Assembly (NCBI GenBank): GCA_028278035.1
Contig: JANQFC010000029.1
Location: 1-36,021 of the forward strand
DNA length: 36,021 bases
Origin: Chlamydiales bacterium
GTDB lineage: Bacteria > Chlamydiota > Chlamydiia > Chlamydiales > SM23-39
Direction: 5' to 3'
Numbering within the stretch: position 1 is the stretch's first letter; every line of letters starts with the position of its first letter. The notes beneath the pieces were generated by a model. It made no database searches. It saw only the letters and a program-made list of their open reading frames with translations, and was not told the origin of the DNA. Positions 24,511-33,377 of the stretch are shown piece by piece. The translations under genes were made by a program, and so were the position numbers.

Positions 24511-25497
24511 ATGATTAAAGAAGTTAAGAAAATAGCAGTGACAGGTGGTTGCGGTCAAATTGCTTATAATTTACTTTTCAGAATAGCATCCGGTGAAATG
24601 TTCGGTAAAGATCAGCCGATAGTTTTGCATTTATTAGATCTGCCGATGTTCAAAGAGGTTATGGAAGGAATAGTATTAGAGCTTCAAGATTGTTGCTATC
24701 CACTTTTAAAAGAGATAAAATATGGATTTGACCCGTATGAGGTTTTTAAAGGAGTTGATATTGCTTTATTAATAGGAGCAAAACCAAGAGGTCCAGGAAT
24801 GGAAAGAAAGGACCTAATATTTGAAAATGCAAAGATTTTCAAGGAGCAGGGAAAAGCTTTAAATGCGGTAGCTCATGATAATGTTAAAGTGCTTGTGGTC
24901 GGAAACCCTTGCAATACCAATGCTCTTATTTGCATGAACAATGCTCCTGATATACCAAGACAAAATTTTTTAGCTATGACCAGATTAGATGAGAATAGAG
25001 CGAAATACCAACTAGCTAAAAAAGCAAATGTAAAAGTGGAAGATATAAAGAAAATGGCTGTTTGGGGAAATCATTCAGCAACTCAGGTGCCTGATTTTTC
25101 TAATGCCATAATTAACGATCAAAATATTATTGAAATAATACAAGACAGTAGTTGGTTGCAAGACTCTTTTATGGAGCTTATTCAAAAAAGGGGAGCTGAG
25201 ATTATTAAGAAAAGAGGGAAATCTTCAGCAGCATCCGCTGCAAATGCTATCATAGATACAATTAAGTCATTATATACACCTTCAGAGGACTGGTTTTCGC
25301 TAGCGGTATGTTCAGATAATAATCCATATGGTATAAAAGAGAATTTAATATTTTCGTTTCCGTGCTTGTCAGATGGAAAAGGAAATTATAAAATTGTAAA
25401 AGGGCTTGATTTGGACTCTTTTATAAAAAGTAAAATCAAACACACAGAAAATGAGCTGATGCAGGAAAAGGAAATGGTTGCTCATTTGATGAAATAG
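24511..25497 (+). CDS. mdh: Malate dehydrogenase, cytosolic (type 2) form
   Basis: The 328-residue NAD-dependent enzyme interconverts malate and oxaloacetate. Motifs: [17 protein letters not shown] (Rossmann loop, 10-26), Asp 43 for NAD selectivity (LLDLP), mobile-loop [10 protein letters not shown] with substrate arginines at 93 and 99, NPCNTNAL (132-139), TRLDENRA (Asp 160, Arg 163) and the catalytic His 188 in WGNHSATQ. Length and motif spacing are those of the cytosolic/chloroplast-type MDH branch also found in many bacteria. The start has GGAG eight bases upstream. The 214-base gap before it (24297-24510) shows no gene, no tRNA and no convincing promoter, though transcription presumably begins there. 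Confidence 0.95.
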   Translation: MIKEVKKIAVTGGCGQIAYNLLFRIASGEMFGKDQPIVLHLLDLPMFKEVMEGIVLELQDCCYPLLKEIKYGFDPYEVFKGVDIALLIGAKPRGPGMERKDLIFENAKIFKEQGKALNAVAHDNVKVLVVGNPCNTNALICMNNAPDIPRQNFLAMTRLDENRAKYQLAKKANVKVEDIKKMAVWGNHSATQVPDFSNAIINDQNIIEIIQDSSWLQDSFMELIQKRGAEIIKKRGKSSAASAANAIIDTIKSLYTPSEDWFSLAVCSDNNPYGIKENLIFSFPCLSDGKGNYKIVKGLDLDSFIKSKIKHTENELMQEKEMVAHLMK

Positions 25498-25505
25498 GAG
25501 ATAAA

Positions 25506-26324
25506 ATGGATTTTCGAATTTTAGAAAAAAGTTTTAATAGAGCTTTACTATTATCATTTTCCAAAAAAAAATTATTCTTGGTGTTCCCGGTATTATTATT
25601 ATGCGCTATATTAATAGTGTTTTGTAGAGCTATGGCATTTAATGCCAGCGGATGGATAATAATGGCCTTGATATTCTTGCCTATTTTTTTAACATCCGGA
25701 ATATTATTAGCTTTAGGGGTTGTGATAATAAGAATTTATTATCATGAGGCAAAGAGCCTGAAGTTTCATTACAGGGAAGTATTAAAAAAGTCTTTGGATG
25801 TAATAGTCGGTACTTCATATTTATCTCTTCCGCCTGTTTTAGCATATCTTCTTTTATGGGTGATTTTTGGGATATTTGTACTTCTTAAAGAAATACCTCA
25901 AATAGGGCAGTTCATAGGTGTGATACTATCTTTTGCTCCTTTTCTGATAGTATTGACTTCTTTGATTTTAGGGGTAATAAATTTGGCTTTGTTATTTTTT
26001 GTGGCGCCGGGCATAGCTTTGAAGTCTAAAGAACAGTTTAGATTAGCAAAAGATGTTTTTGAAAAATTCAAAAAAAACATCTTTTCAAATGTATTGTTTT
26101 TTATAATTGGATTTATTCCGATTATTTTTATAGTAGGTATTTTGTCGCTTGCAGCTGTGATTACAACTGTTAGCTATCATGTATTTCCAAATAGCGTATC
26201 TATTGCCATTCAGTGGTTTTTTATAAGTATTCCTTTTTGTTTATTTTTAACACCCTCTACAGTTTTCTTTTTTAACTTTGCAGCTGAGATGTATAATTTA
26301 TTTCAAAAAAAGGCTGTTAGATGA
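25506..26324 (+). CDS. Polytopic inner-membrane protein of unknown function
   Basis: The 272-residue protein has a short cytosolic N-terminus and about six hydrophobic helices (near 22-43, 50-76, 103-125, 136-168, 193-222 and 235-262). Between helices 2 and 3 is a basic segment (HEAKSLKFHYREVLKKSLD), and near 172-195 a second (KSKEQFRLAKDVFEKFKKN). The pattern resembles DUF-type 'glycerophosphoryl diester phosphodiesterase membrane domain' proteins, but no catalytic residues can be identified. AGGAG precedes the ATG. It lies eight bases after mdh and overlaps the MBL hydrolase gene by ATGA, so it is in a tight operon; the function is not inferable from that context. Confidence 0.82.
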   Translation: MDFRILEKSFNRALLLSFSKKKLFLVFPVLLLCAILIVFCRAMAFNASGWIIMALIFLPIFLTSGILLALGVVIIRIYYHEAKSLKFHYREVLKKSLDVIVGTSYLSLPPVLAYLLLWVIFGIFVLLKEIPQIGQFIGVILSFAPFLIVLTSLILGVINLALLFFVAPGIALKSKEQFRLAKDVFEKFKKNIFSNVLFFIIGFIPIIFIVGILSLAAVITTVSYHVFPNSVSIAIQWFFISIPFCLFLTPSTVFFFNFAAEMYNLFQKKAVR

Positions 26325-27106
26325 AAGGTAAATTTATTTTATTAGGAACTGGAGCCTCTCCCGGTACACCTGTTATCAGTTGTAAATGTGCGGTTTGCAT
26401 GTCTGATTTAAGATATAATAAAAGATTAAGACCTTCTGCTTTAGTTAAGATAAACAAGAAAAATATTTTAATAGATGTTGGTCCTGATTTTAGATATCAG
26501 GCATTAAAGCATAACATTAATTCTATAGATTCTTTAATAATAACCCATGTGCATTTTGATCATATTGCCGGACTGGATGATCTAAGAATATTCAATAGGC
26601 AGATGAATAGGGCGCTGGACTGTTATTTACTAAAACCTGCGTATAGAGATATAAAAAAAAGATTCGAGTATCTTTTTTATAAAAAACAAAAAAAGATTTT
26701 AACTACTTGTGCAAAATTTGATTTTCACATTTTGAAAAATGATTTTGGTTCATTTCACATTAAAGATTTGTCGATAGATTATTTTTCTTTTTTTCAAGAC
26801 AGAAAAAAAGTTTTAGGTTTGAGATTTGGCAATATTGCATATGTGACCGATATTAAAAAATATGATGATAGTATTTTTGAAGATTTAGCTGGGCTAGATA
26901 CTTTAATTTTAAGTTGTTTGAGATATAAAAGATCTAAGGTTCATTTTAATGTTAATGAAGCTGTGAAGTTTGCTCAAAAAGTAAACGCCAAGAAAACCTT
27001 TTTAACTCATATGGCTCATGAGATTAAACATGAAGAACTTACCAAAGAGCTGCCTGATGGCATTAAGCCCGGATATGACGGACAGGAAATAAAATTTGAG
27101 ATGTAA
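26321..27106 (+). CDS. MBL-fold metallohydrolase, PhnP-like
   Basis: The 261-residue metallo-beta-lactamase-fold hydrolase opens FILLGTGASPGTPVISCKCAVC, where GTGxSxGxPxxxCxCxVC is typical of the PhnP/YycJ-related group and the Cys cluster (21, 23, 26) often binds a structural zinc. The metal-binding HVHFDH motif is His 76, His 78, Asp 80, His 81, followed by the AGLDDLR block, a TDI motif and a LTHMAHEIKHEE segment near 226-237. PhnP acts on cyclic phosphodiesters, but many members are uncharacterised, so I give only the family. It starts inside the stop of the membrane-protein gene and is two bases from hflX. Confidence 0.88.
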   Translation: MKGKFILLGTGASPGTPVISCKCAVCMSDLRYNKRLRPSALVKINKKNILIDVGPDFRYQALKHNINSIDSLIITHVHFDHIAGLDDLRIFNRQMNRALDCYLLKPAYRDIKKRFEYLFYKKQKKILTTCAKFDFHILKNDFGSFHIKDLSIDYFSFFQDRKKVLGLRFGNIAYVTDIKKYDDSIFEDLAGLDTLILSCLRYKRSKVHFNVNEAVKFAQKVNAKKTFLTHMAHEIKHEELTKELPDGIKPGYDGQEIKFEM

Positions 27107-27108
27107 AT

Positions 27109-28422
27109 ATGACGCTTGATAAAAATACAGAAGTGATAGAAGGCAGGCTAATAGAGCTTAAAGATTCTAAAAGAGCTCTTTTGCTAGGCATTTATAAATC
27201 GGGTAAAGACAAACAGATATGTTTGGATCATTTAGAAGAATTGCATAGCCTGTGCGATACATATGGGTTAGAGACAATAGATAAAATAGCTTGTCCCCTA
27301 AAAAAAATAGACGCTTCTACTTATTTAGGAAAAGGTAAAGTACAAGAGATCAGTGAAATTTGTGAAAATTTAGAAATAGACATCATTGTTTTTGATGAAG
27401 AGATAGCTCCACATCAACAAAAGAATTTAGAAAAGATATTTAAAAAAATTGTAATAGACAGAACCGAGTTGATACTAGGGGTTTTTGCTCTTCATGCACA
27501 AACTAAAGAAGCAAAACTTCAAGTAAAGCTTGCTGCTACTAAATTTCAGATGCCCAGGCTTAAAAGAATGTGGACCCATTTAAGTAGGCAAAGAACAGGA
27601 GGAGCAAAAGGCGGATTTTTGAAAGGGGCTGGTGAAAGACAAATAGAAATAGATAGGCAAACCCTTAAAAAGAAAATATCTGATATTCAAAAAAACATAG
27701 ATGAGATAAAAAAACACAGGTTAGAGCTTAGAAAAAAAAGAAAAAAAACAAATGTCCCTACTTTTGCAATAGTAGGCTATACCAATGCCGGAAAGTCAAC
27801 TTTGATGAATGCTCTGACAAATGCAAATGTTTTGGTAGAGGATAAGTTGTTTGCTACATTGGACACAACAACCAGAAGGTATTTCCTTCCTAACCGTCAG
27901 CAAGTATTATTAATTGATACAGTGGGATTTATTAGAAAGCTGCCGCACAGTTTAATAGCTGCTTTTAAAAGTACGTTGGAAGAGGCTATGTCAGCAGATA
28001 TTCTTCTTCATTTAATAGATGTGAAAAGTCCCTATTCAAAAGAAAATACTGAAGCTGCAAAGGAAGTATTAAAAGAGCTTAATGCAGAAAATAAGCCTAC
28101 TATTACGTGTTTGAATAAAATTGATGAATTAGAAGATAAATCTATTATCAATTATTTTAAGATCAATTATCCAAAAACAGTTGAGATATCGGCTTTGAAA
28201 AGAAAAGGATTTGAAGAACTTTTAGAGGCTATGACTTCAGAAATATCCAATTTGAGAAAATTCATTAAACTACAAATACCTCAAAGCTATTATAAGCTGG
28301 TATCAGAAGTTATAAAAAAAGGTAGGATTATATCGTCTGAGTACATTGACAATGACATTGTAATCGAAGCAGAGATACCTTCTATTTTAGAAAGCAAATT
28401 AAAACAGTTTATTATAGAATAA
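27109..28422 (+). CDS. hflX: HflX GTPase (ribosome-splitting/heat-stress factor)
   Basis: The 437-residue protein has the HflX N-terminal subdomain (about 1-205; includes YLGKGKVQE and the SRQRTGGAKGGFLKGAGERQIEID-like block at 159-182) and a G domain with P-loop GYTNAGKS (223-230), switch II DTVGF (270-274) and NKID. HflX binds the 50S subunit and splits stalled or hibernating ribosomes under stress. The GERQ block, characteristic of the family, is intact. The start, two bases after the MBL gene stop, has only a weak SD, so coupling is likely. The 3' end converges on marC with a two-base gap. Confidence 0.95.
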   Translation: MTLDKNTEVIEGRLIELKDSKRALLLGIYKSGKDKQICLDHLEELHSLCDTYGLETIDKIACPLKKIDASTYLGKGKVQEISEICENLEIDIIVFDEEIAPHQQKNLEKIFKKIVIDRTELILGVFALHAQTKEAKLQVKLAATKFQMPRLKRMWTHLSRQRTGGAKGGFLKGAGERQIEIDRQTLKKKISDIQKNIDEIKKHRLELRKKRKKTNVPTFAIVGYTNAGKSTLMNALTNANVLVEDKLFATLDTTTRRYFLPNRQQVLLIDTVGFIRKLPHSLIAAFKSTLEEAMSADILLHLIDVKSPYSKENTEAAKEVLKELNAENKPTITCLNKIDELEDKSIINYFKINYPKTVEISALKRKGFEELLEAMTSEISNLRKFIKLQIPQSYYKLVSEVIKKGRIISSEYIDNDIVIEAEIPSILESKLKQFIIE

Positions 28423-28441
28423 ACTTAACTTAAAAAGTTTA
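28420..28441. terminator. Inverted repeat spanning the hflX and marC stops
   Basis: TAAACTT (28420-28426) pairs with AAGTTTA (28435-28441) around an eight-base loop. It overlaps both convergent stop codons, so it could serve as a shared bidirectional terminator. The stem has one G-C pair and no long T-run follows, so confidence is low. Confidence 0.25.
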
Positions 28442-29039
28442 CGCTTACCATTTCAATTACACCTCTTGAGAAGGTCTCAATACCGATCAAGAAAATAATC
28501 ATACCCCCAATCTTTTCAACAGCTAAAAGTCCTTTGTCTCCTAGCATTCTTTTAATAAAAGAAGCAGCAAGTATTAATATTAATGATGGTATCCAAGCTA
28601 CTATTAAAGCAGCAGATGCTATCATTGGGCTTGCCTGCGCTGAAAAAATCATCATGGCAGCGATGGAACCGGGACCTGCAAGGCCTGGTATCGCAAGAGG
28701 AATAATAAACGGTTCTGTTCCAGGTACGTCTTTTTTAGTAGTAGGATCCATTTTTGGAAAAATTAAATTCAAAGCAATTATTACTAAAAGAAGCCCCCCG
28801 CCAATTCCAATCGTTGAACTAGTTATCATTAAAGACTTTAATATTCTGGCTCCAAAAAATGTAAATGCAAGGAGCACAAATAAAGCTATTAACAGCTCTC
28901 GAATAATTATTTTAACTTGTTTTTTATGGTCATATCTTGCTAATAGAGATACAAATCCAGGAATCATTCCCATAGCATTGAATACGAAAAAAATGGTGAT
29001 TGCTGTATCCCAAAATGACATTCCTTCTATTGATGGCAT
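28425..29039 (-). CDS. MarC family integral membrane protein
   Basis: This is a 204-residue protein with six predicted membrane helices of the MarC/UPF0056 family. Family blocks are GGGLLLVIIALNLIFP near 78-93 and EPFIIPLAIPGLAGPGSIAAMM near 108-129. MarC members were once tied to multiple antibiotic resistance, but that was not upheld and the transport role remains unknown. AAAGGA precedes the ATG by about eight bases. It is a single leftward gene converging on hflX; the upstream gap to mtaB is 138 bases and must hold two divergent promoters. Confidence 0.92.
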   Translation of the reverse strand: MPSIEGMSFWDTAITIFFVFNAMGMIPGFVSLLARYDHKKQVKIIIRELLIALFVLLAFTFFGARILKSLMITSSTIGIGGGLLLVIIALNLIFPKMDPTTKKDVPGTEPFIIPLAIPGLAGPGSIAAMMIFSAQASPMIASAALIVAWIPSLILILAASFIKRMLGDKGLLAVEKIGGMIIFLIGIETFSRGVIEMVSVNFLS

Positions 29040-29177
29040 AATAAAATCCTTTTTAAATTTATTTTTTACACAAAAAAAATATTATCCCATATTATGGACT
29101 TAGTGTATTTTTTTCCATGTTATTTTTATTAAAATTTGATAAAATCCAGTAATTACCAATATTTTTATATTAAAAGT

Positions 29178-30413
29178 ATGAAAAAAAAATTTAAAATTGT
29201 CACTTTAGGCTGCAGATGTAATCAATATGAGTCTGAAGCTATGTCGGCCCAATTAAAGAATTTAGGGTTGCTTCGGGTAAAAAAAGAAGAGAGGGCAGAT
29301 ATTTGTATTGTGAACACATGTTCAGTTACCCAAAATGCAGACAAGGATTCTCAAAAAGCTATAGATGAATTGAAAAAAGAAAATCCTACATCTAAATTAT
29401 TTATAACAGGATGTTTTGCGAAAGACTTATTTGCGGGACTTAAAGAAGATGTTTGTATAATACCTAATTTGCAAAAACAAGATTTAGTGTCATATATTTT
29501 TCCAAAAAGAGTAATTCCCAAGTTTCACATTAAAGAGTTTGAAGATCATACAAGAGCTTTTGTCAAGATTCAAGATGGCTGCAGCGGTTTTTGTACGTAT
29601 TGCATTATTCCATATACTAGAGGAAGATCTAAATCTAGAAAAATTGAAGATATATTATATGAGATAAATACATTAGTTGATAATGGTTATAAAGAAATAG
29701 TTTTAACGGGTATTAATCTTGGAGAATTTTATTCTGGTATTACTTTAAGCACATTAATACAAAAAATAGATGAAATAGACGGTCTGCACAGGATTAGACT
29801 GTCATCTATAGATCCTCAGCATATTACGGCAGATCTTGTTGATGTATTGATAAACGGCAAAAAAACAGCTAAGAATTTACATATTGTCCTGCAGTCAGGT
29901 TCTAATAAAATTTTAAAAAAGATGAACAGAAAGTATACAAAAGAGATTTTTGTAGAAAAAATCAATGTTTTAAAAAGCAAATACTCCGATTTTACTTTTT
30001 CAACAGATGTTATAGTGGGATTCCCATCTGAGACAGAAAATGATTTTAGTGAGACTTTAAAGATGATAAGAAAAGTAAAGTTTTCTAAAGTGCATGTATT
30101 CGGATTTAGTAAAAGGCCGAACACGCCGGCTTATAATTTTAAAGAGCAAGTGTCTCAAGAAATTATCAGCAAAAGAAAAAAAATACTCCAGTTAGAAGCG
30201 GCAGGTCAGGCATATCATTTAAGGCAGAATTATATTGGTAAAAAGCTGAAAGTTTTATTTGAAAAATCAAAATTGGCAAATCGCAGGCTTGGCCATACCA
30301 ATAACTTTTTAAATGTCTACGTGGATTCTGAAAAAGATTTGCATAATCAAATACTGGAAGTGCAAGTAACATCTAATACAAATAAGGGATTGATCGGATC
30401 ATTATGCGAATAA
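29178..30413 (+). CDS. mtaB: tRNA t6A37 methylthiotransferase MtaB
   Basis: This is a 411-residue radical-SAM enzyme that converts t6A37 to ms2t6A37 in ANN-decoding tRNAs. From the start chosen: an N-terminal UPF0004 domain with TLGCRCNQYESEAM (Cys 12, where MtaB has the LGCKVNQYE signature), Cys 48 (VNTCSV) and Cys 79 (TGCFAKD) for one cluster; the radical-SAM CSGFCTYC motif (Cys 135, 139, 142); and a C-terminal TRAM domain from about residue 345. A longer frame begins at a TTG (29136) in non-conserved sequence; the ATG at 29178 matches the family N-terminus. It overlaps the next gene by 10 bases. Confidence 0.94.
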   Translation: MKKKFKIVTLGCRCNQYESEAMSAQLKNLGLLRVKKEERADICIVNTCSVTQNADKDSQKAIDELKKENPTSKLFITGCFAKDLFAGLKEDVCIIPNLQKQDLVSYIFPKRVIPKFHIKEFEDHTRAFVKIQDGCSGFCTYCIIPYTRGRSKSRKIEDILYEINTLVDNGYKEIVLTGINLGEFYSGITLSTLIQKIDEIDGLHRIRLSSIDPQHITADLVDVLINGKKTAKNLHIVLQSGSNKILKKMNRKYTKEIFVEKINVLKSKYSDFTFSTDVIVGFPSETENDFSETLKMIRKVKFSKVHVFGFSKRPNTPAYNFKEQVSQEIISKRKKILQLEAAGQAYHLRQNYIGKKLKVLFEKSKLANRRLGHTNNFLNVYVDSEKDLHNQILEVQVTSNTNKGLIGSLCE

Positions 30414-31444
30414 GAATTAATCAAAAATTTATTCCTTTTACTAATTTAAACGGATGCAGATTTTTAATTTGCAATACTGATTATACGGTTCAAATTTTTC
30501 CAACTTTATTGAAATTTAAATCTATTAATAAAAAAAATCAATTTGATATTTATTTGGATATCTTAGGACCCGTTAAAAATTTCACCGCAGCACAGGACTT
30601 AAAAAGGGGAAGAATTAGAATAAGTGGCACCTCTCAGCAAGGATATTTTTCTTATTTGATTAAGTATGATCAGATATATTTTGAAAAAGTTTTTAAAAAT
30701 GGAATCGGGTGCACGCTAAATAAAAAACAAAAAGTAAAAGCGAAAGATGCAATAGCCCTTCCTATCCGGAAAGTAAACAATAATACAGTAAAAGAGATAC
30801 TTTCTCTCGGTATTTTTAAAAAACAAAATATCGAAGATATAGCTAAAAGAGAAAATCTAGCAGAGATACTTCCTATGATATTCTTATTAGCTCAATACTT
30901 GGATGTTAGGCAGCAGAGGGAAAAACCATTGTTAATTAAAGATATAGAAGAATTGCTAGAAAATAAAAATAGACTGGGTATTGAAAATGCTTTTTATAAG
31001 TTAATAAAAGTTCACTTTACAAAGGCTTTTGTGCCCCGAATTTTTGATGATGAATATCAGGGCATAGTATCAAAAGCTCTTAAAGATTATAACCCGTTAT
31101 ATCTTCTTCAAAAAACAAAAGAATTGATTAGGGCCATATTTATCCAAGAAAAAAAAGATGTGATAGAAATTTTATCTAATCTGCCCATTAGCTTACATTC
31201 AGGCAGATTAATTGATATTCAAGTGTCTTTTGGGACAATGGATATCGAATGGTCTAAAAAGCTGATCAAAAAGATTATTATTAAATCAAAAAAAGAAGCG
31301 AAAATAAAATTAAAGCTTCAGTCAAAAATTAAATCTTTTAGGATTAAAAAATCTAAAAAAGAAAAAGGAAAAAAAATGAATAGAGATGAATCTCTATTTC
31401 TTGAGACTGATAAGAATTATTATTTAGATAATTTTTTAAAGTAA
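30404..31444 (+). CDS. Protein of unknown function with lysine-rich tail
   Basis: The 346-residue protein overlaps the end of mtaB. Residues 1-105 look like a beta-rich domain (for example FDIYLDILGP, RGRIRISGTSQQGYFSYLI). Residues about 120-260 are helical, with acidic and aromatic patches. A segment at 260-290 (SLHSGRLIDIQVSFGTMDIEWSK) is followed by a strongly basic tail at about 290-325 in which nearly half of the residues are Lys. No signal peptide or membrane helix is present and I recognise no family. The tail suggests contact with nucleic acid or another polyanion, an inference only. It precedes the glgB promoter region; being downstream of mtaB and upstream of glgB does not settle its role. 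Confidence 0.75.
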   Translation: MRIRINQKFIPFTNLNGCRFLICNTDYTVQIFPTLLKFKSINKKNQFDIYLDILGPVKNFTAAQDLKRGRIRISGTSQQGYFSYLIKYDQIYFEKVFKNGIGCTLNKKQKVKAKDAIALPIRKVNNNTVKEILSLGIFKKQNIEDIAKRENLAEILPMIFLLAQYLDVRQQREKPLLIKDIEELLENKNRLGIENAFYKLIKVHFTKAFVPRIFDDEYQGIVSKALKDYNPLYLLQKTKELIRAIFIQEKKDVIEILSNLPISLHSGRLIDIQVSFGTMDIEWSKKLIKKIIIKSKKEAKIKLKLQSKIKSFRIKKSKKEKGKKMNRDESLFLETDKNYYLDNFLK

Positions 31445-31492
31445 TTCTGATTGCTGTTATTCTTTAGCTGATGAGGCAAACAGCGGATAGAT

Positions 31493-31522
31493 TTGATAAT
31501 TTATCTGTTTTATTGATATATT
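31493..31522 (+). promoter_or_regulatory. Candidate sigma-70-type promoter for glgB-ligA
   Basis: TTGATA (31493-31498) and TATATT (31517-31522), each five of six to consensus, are separated by 18 bases. Transcription starting near 31529 would leave only the AAGGTGG ribosome-binding site (31528-31534) ahead of the glgB ATG at 31539. The same 94-base gap also holds a GCTGTT/AACAGC inverted repeat near 31453-31482 whose significance is unclear. Confidence 0.45.
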
Positions 31523-31538
31523 CATGCAAGGTGGCAAT

Positions 31539-33377
31539 ATGCAAGATTATCAGTCTATTTTTCAAAAAAAGGACATAGAGAAATTTCAACAGGGCAAGCA
31601 TTTTGATATTTATAAAATATTCGGAGCTCATAAAACTACACACACTGATATAGAAGGAATAAGGTTTTGCGTATGGGCACCTAATGCTAAAAAAGTTTGC
31701 TTGATCTCGGAGTTTAATAACTGGGATGCAAAGAAACATATTATGCAGGACATTCATAAATTAGGGATTTGGGAGATTTTTGTTCCCAATATAGATTATG
31801 GGCATTTATATAAATATGAGATTACTACTGATAAAAATGAACTGCTAATAAAAACGGATCCTCATGCTTTTCATATAGAGCTGAGACCTCATAATTCATC
31901 CATTATTTTCAATGTAGATGATTTTATTTGGGATGATGACATTTGGCTTGAAAATAGAAAACGGCAAACCTTGAATCAACCGATCAATATTTATGAAGTG
32001 CATTTAGAGTCATGGCAAAGAGGGAATGATTATTTTTTGAATTATAGGGATTTAGCTCATAAGTTGGTTAGACACTTAAAGGAAAATAATTATAACTATA
32101 TAGAGTTAATGCCAATATTGGAGCATCCATTAGATGATTCCTGGGGCTATCAGGTATCAGGATTTTATGCAGTAACATCCAGATACGGGACTCCACAGGA
32201 CTTTCAGTATTTTGTAAATTACATGCATAAAAATAATATTGGGGTAATTTTAGACTGGGTTCCTGCTCATTTTGTAAAAGATGAATTTGCCCTTGCTAAA
32301 TTTGACGGAAGTTTTTTATATGAGCATCCAGATTTCAAGAAAGGTTATCACCCTCAATGGGATACTTTAGTGTTTGATTATTCCAAACCTCAAGTGAGAA
32401 ATTTTTTGATTGGAAGCGCTTTATATTATTTTGATAAGATGCACATAGACGGCTTGAGAGTAGATGCAGTGTCTTCCATGATTTATTTGGATTATGGAAG
32501 AAAAGAAGGTCAATGGGAAGTTAATAATCTTGGAAATAATATTAATTTGGAAGCTGTCTCATTTTTAAAAGAACTTAATGAAATAATTCATAAAAAACAT
32601 CCTGATGTGTTTGTTATAGCTGAAGAGGCTACAGATTATAAGGGAGTAACTAAAGATTTAGGATTTGATTTTAAATGGAATATGGGATGGATGAATGATA
32701 TTTTAAATTATTTTCAATTACCTTCTAAAAAGAGAATAAGCAAACAAGCTTGTTTAACTTTCAGTTTGATATATGCATTTGATGAAAAATTTATACTTCC
32801 GTTATCGCATGATGAGGTTGTTCATGAAAAAAACAGTTTTTTTAATAAAATGCCGGGCAGTATTATTGCTAAGTTTTCTAACTTAAGGCTGTTATATAGT
32901 TACTTTATTTGCTATCCGGGAAAGAAATTAAGTTTTATGGGAACGGAAATTGCTCAGGAAAATGAATGGGACTTTAAATCTCAAATATCTTGGGACTTAT
33001 TAGATAAAGACCTTAATAAAAAATTCAATTTATTCGTCAAGGACATCAATTATCTTTATCTGCACAGACAAGAGCTTTTTTTTGATGATTTTTCTTATAA
33101 TGGGTATGAATGGATTGATTTTTCAACTTTGGGTGTTATTAGTTATTTAAGAAAAACCAAAAGCGCATCAATATTATGTATTCATAATTTTACAGATCAG
33201 GACATAAACAATTACTTGATAAAATTAAAAAATACTAAAAATATAAATATTATTTTTAACAGCGACTTAAAAAAATATGGTGGAAATGAAAAAGTGGATA
33301 AAATGATAAATATTTCAAAAGATGCTATAATGTTAAACATAGCTTGTTTTTCAACTTTGTTGGTAGAGGTAAAATGA
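31539..33377 (+). CDS. glgB: 1,4-alpha-glucan branching enzyme
   Basis: This is a 612-residue GH13 enzyme that cuts alpha-1,4-glucan and reattaches the piece in alpha-1,6 linkage. In order: a CBM48/early-set domain (about 30-110; CVWAPNAKKVCLISEFNNWD), a TIM-barrel with IELMPILEHPLDDSWGYQ, the catalytic Asp 309 (DGLRVDAVSSM), Glu of IAEEAT (about 362) and Asp 425 (LPLSHDEVVHEK), and a short all-beta C-terminus. The size matches the form lacking the extra N1 domain. The start at 31539 follows AAGGTGG; an ATG 15 bases upstream lies before that site. No glgA, glgC or glgP is in the window. The stop overlaps the ligA start. Confidence 0.95.
   Translation: MQDYQSIFQKKDIEKFQQGKHFDIYKIFGAHKTTHTDIEGIRFCVWAPNAKKVCLISEFNNWDAKKHIMQDIHKLGIWEIFVPNIDYGHLYKYEITTDKNELLIKTDPHAFHIELRPHNSSIIFNVDDFIWDDDIWLENRKRQTLNQPINIYEVHLESWQRGNDYFLNYRDLAHKLVRHLKENNYNYIELMPILEHPLDDSWGYQVSGFYAVTSRYGTPQDFQYFVNYMHKNNIGVILDWVPAHFVKDEFALAKFDGSFLYEHPDFKKGYHPQWDTLVFDYSKPQVRNFLIGSALYYFDKMHIDGLRVDAVSSMIYLDYGRKEGQWEVNNLGNNINLEAVSFLKELNEIIHKKHPDVFVIAEEATDYKGVTKDLGFDFKWNMGWMNDILNYFQLPSKKRISKQACLTFSLIYAFDEKFILPLSHDEVVHEKNSFFNKMPGSIIAKFSNLRLLYSYFICYPGKKLSFMGTEIAQENEWDFKSQISWDLLDKDLNKKFNLFVKDINYLYLHRQELFFDDFSYNGYEWIDFSTLGVISYLRKTKSASILCIHNFTDQDINNYLIKLKNTKNINIIFNSDLKKYGGNEKVDKMINISKDAIMLNIACFSTLLVEVK

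Noticed and set aside
28534..29103. Rightward 189-codon frame opposite marC
   Set aside because: Long but antisense to a clear MarC gene. Its sequence is an artefact of membrane-protein codons read backwards.
29136..29177. TTG start adding 14 residues to MtaB
   Set aside because: No ribosome-binding site, and the family N-terminus begins just before TLGCRCNQYE, fitting the ATG at 29178.
33344..33373. TTG start adding 10 residues to LigA
   Set aside because: It lies deep inside glgB, whereas the ATG at 33374 has AGAGG and the typical ATGA overlap.
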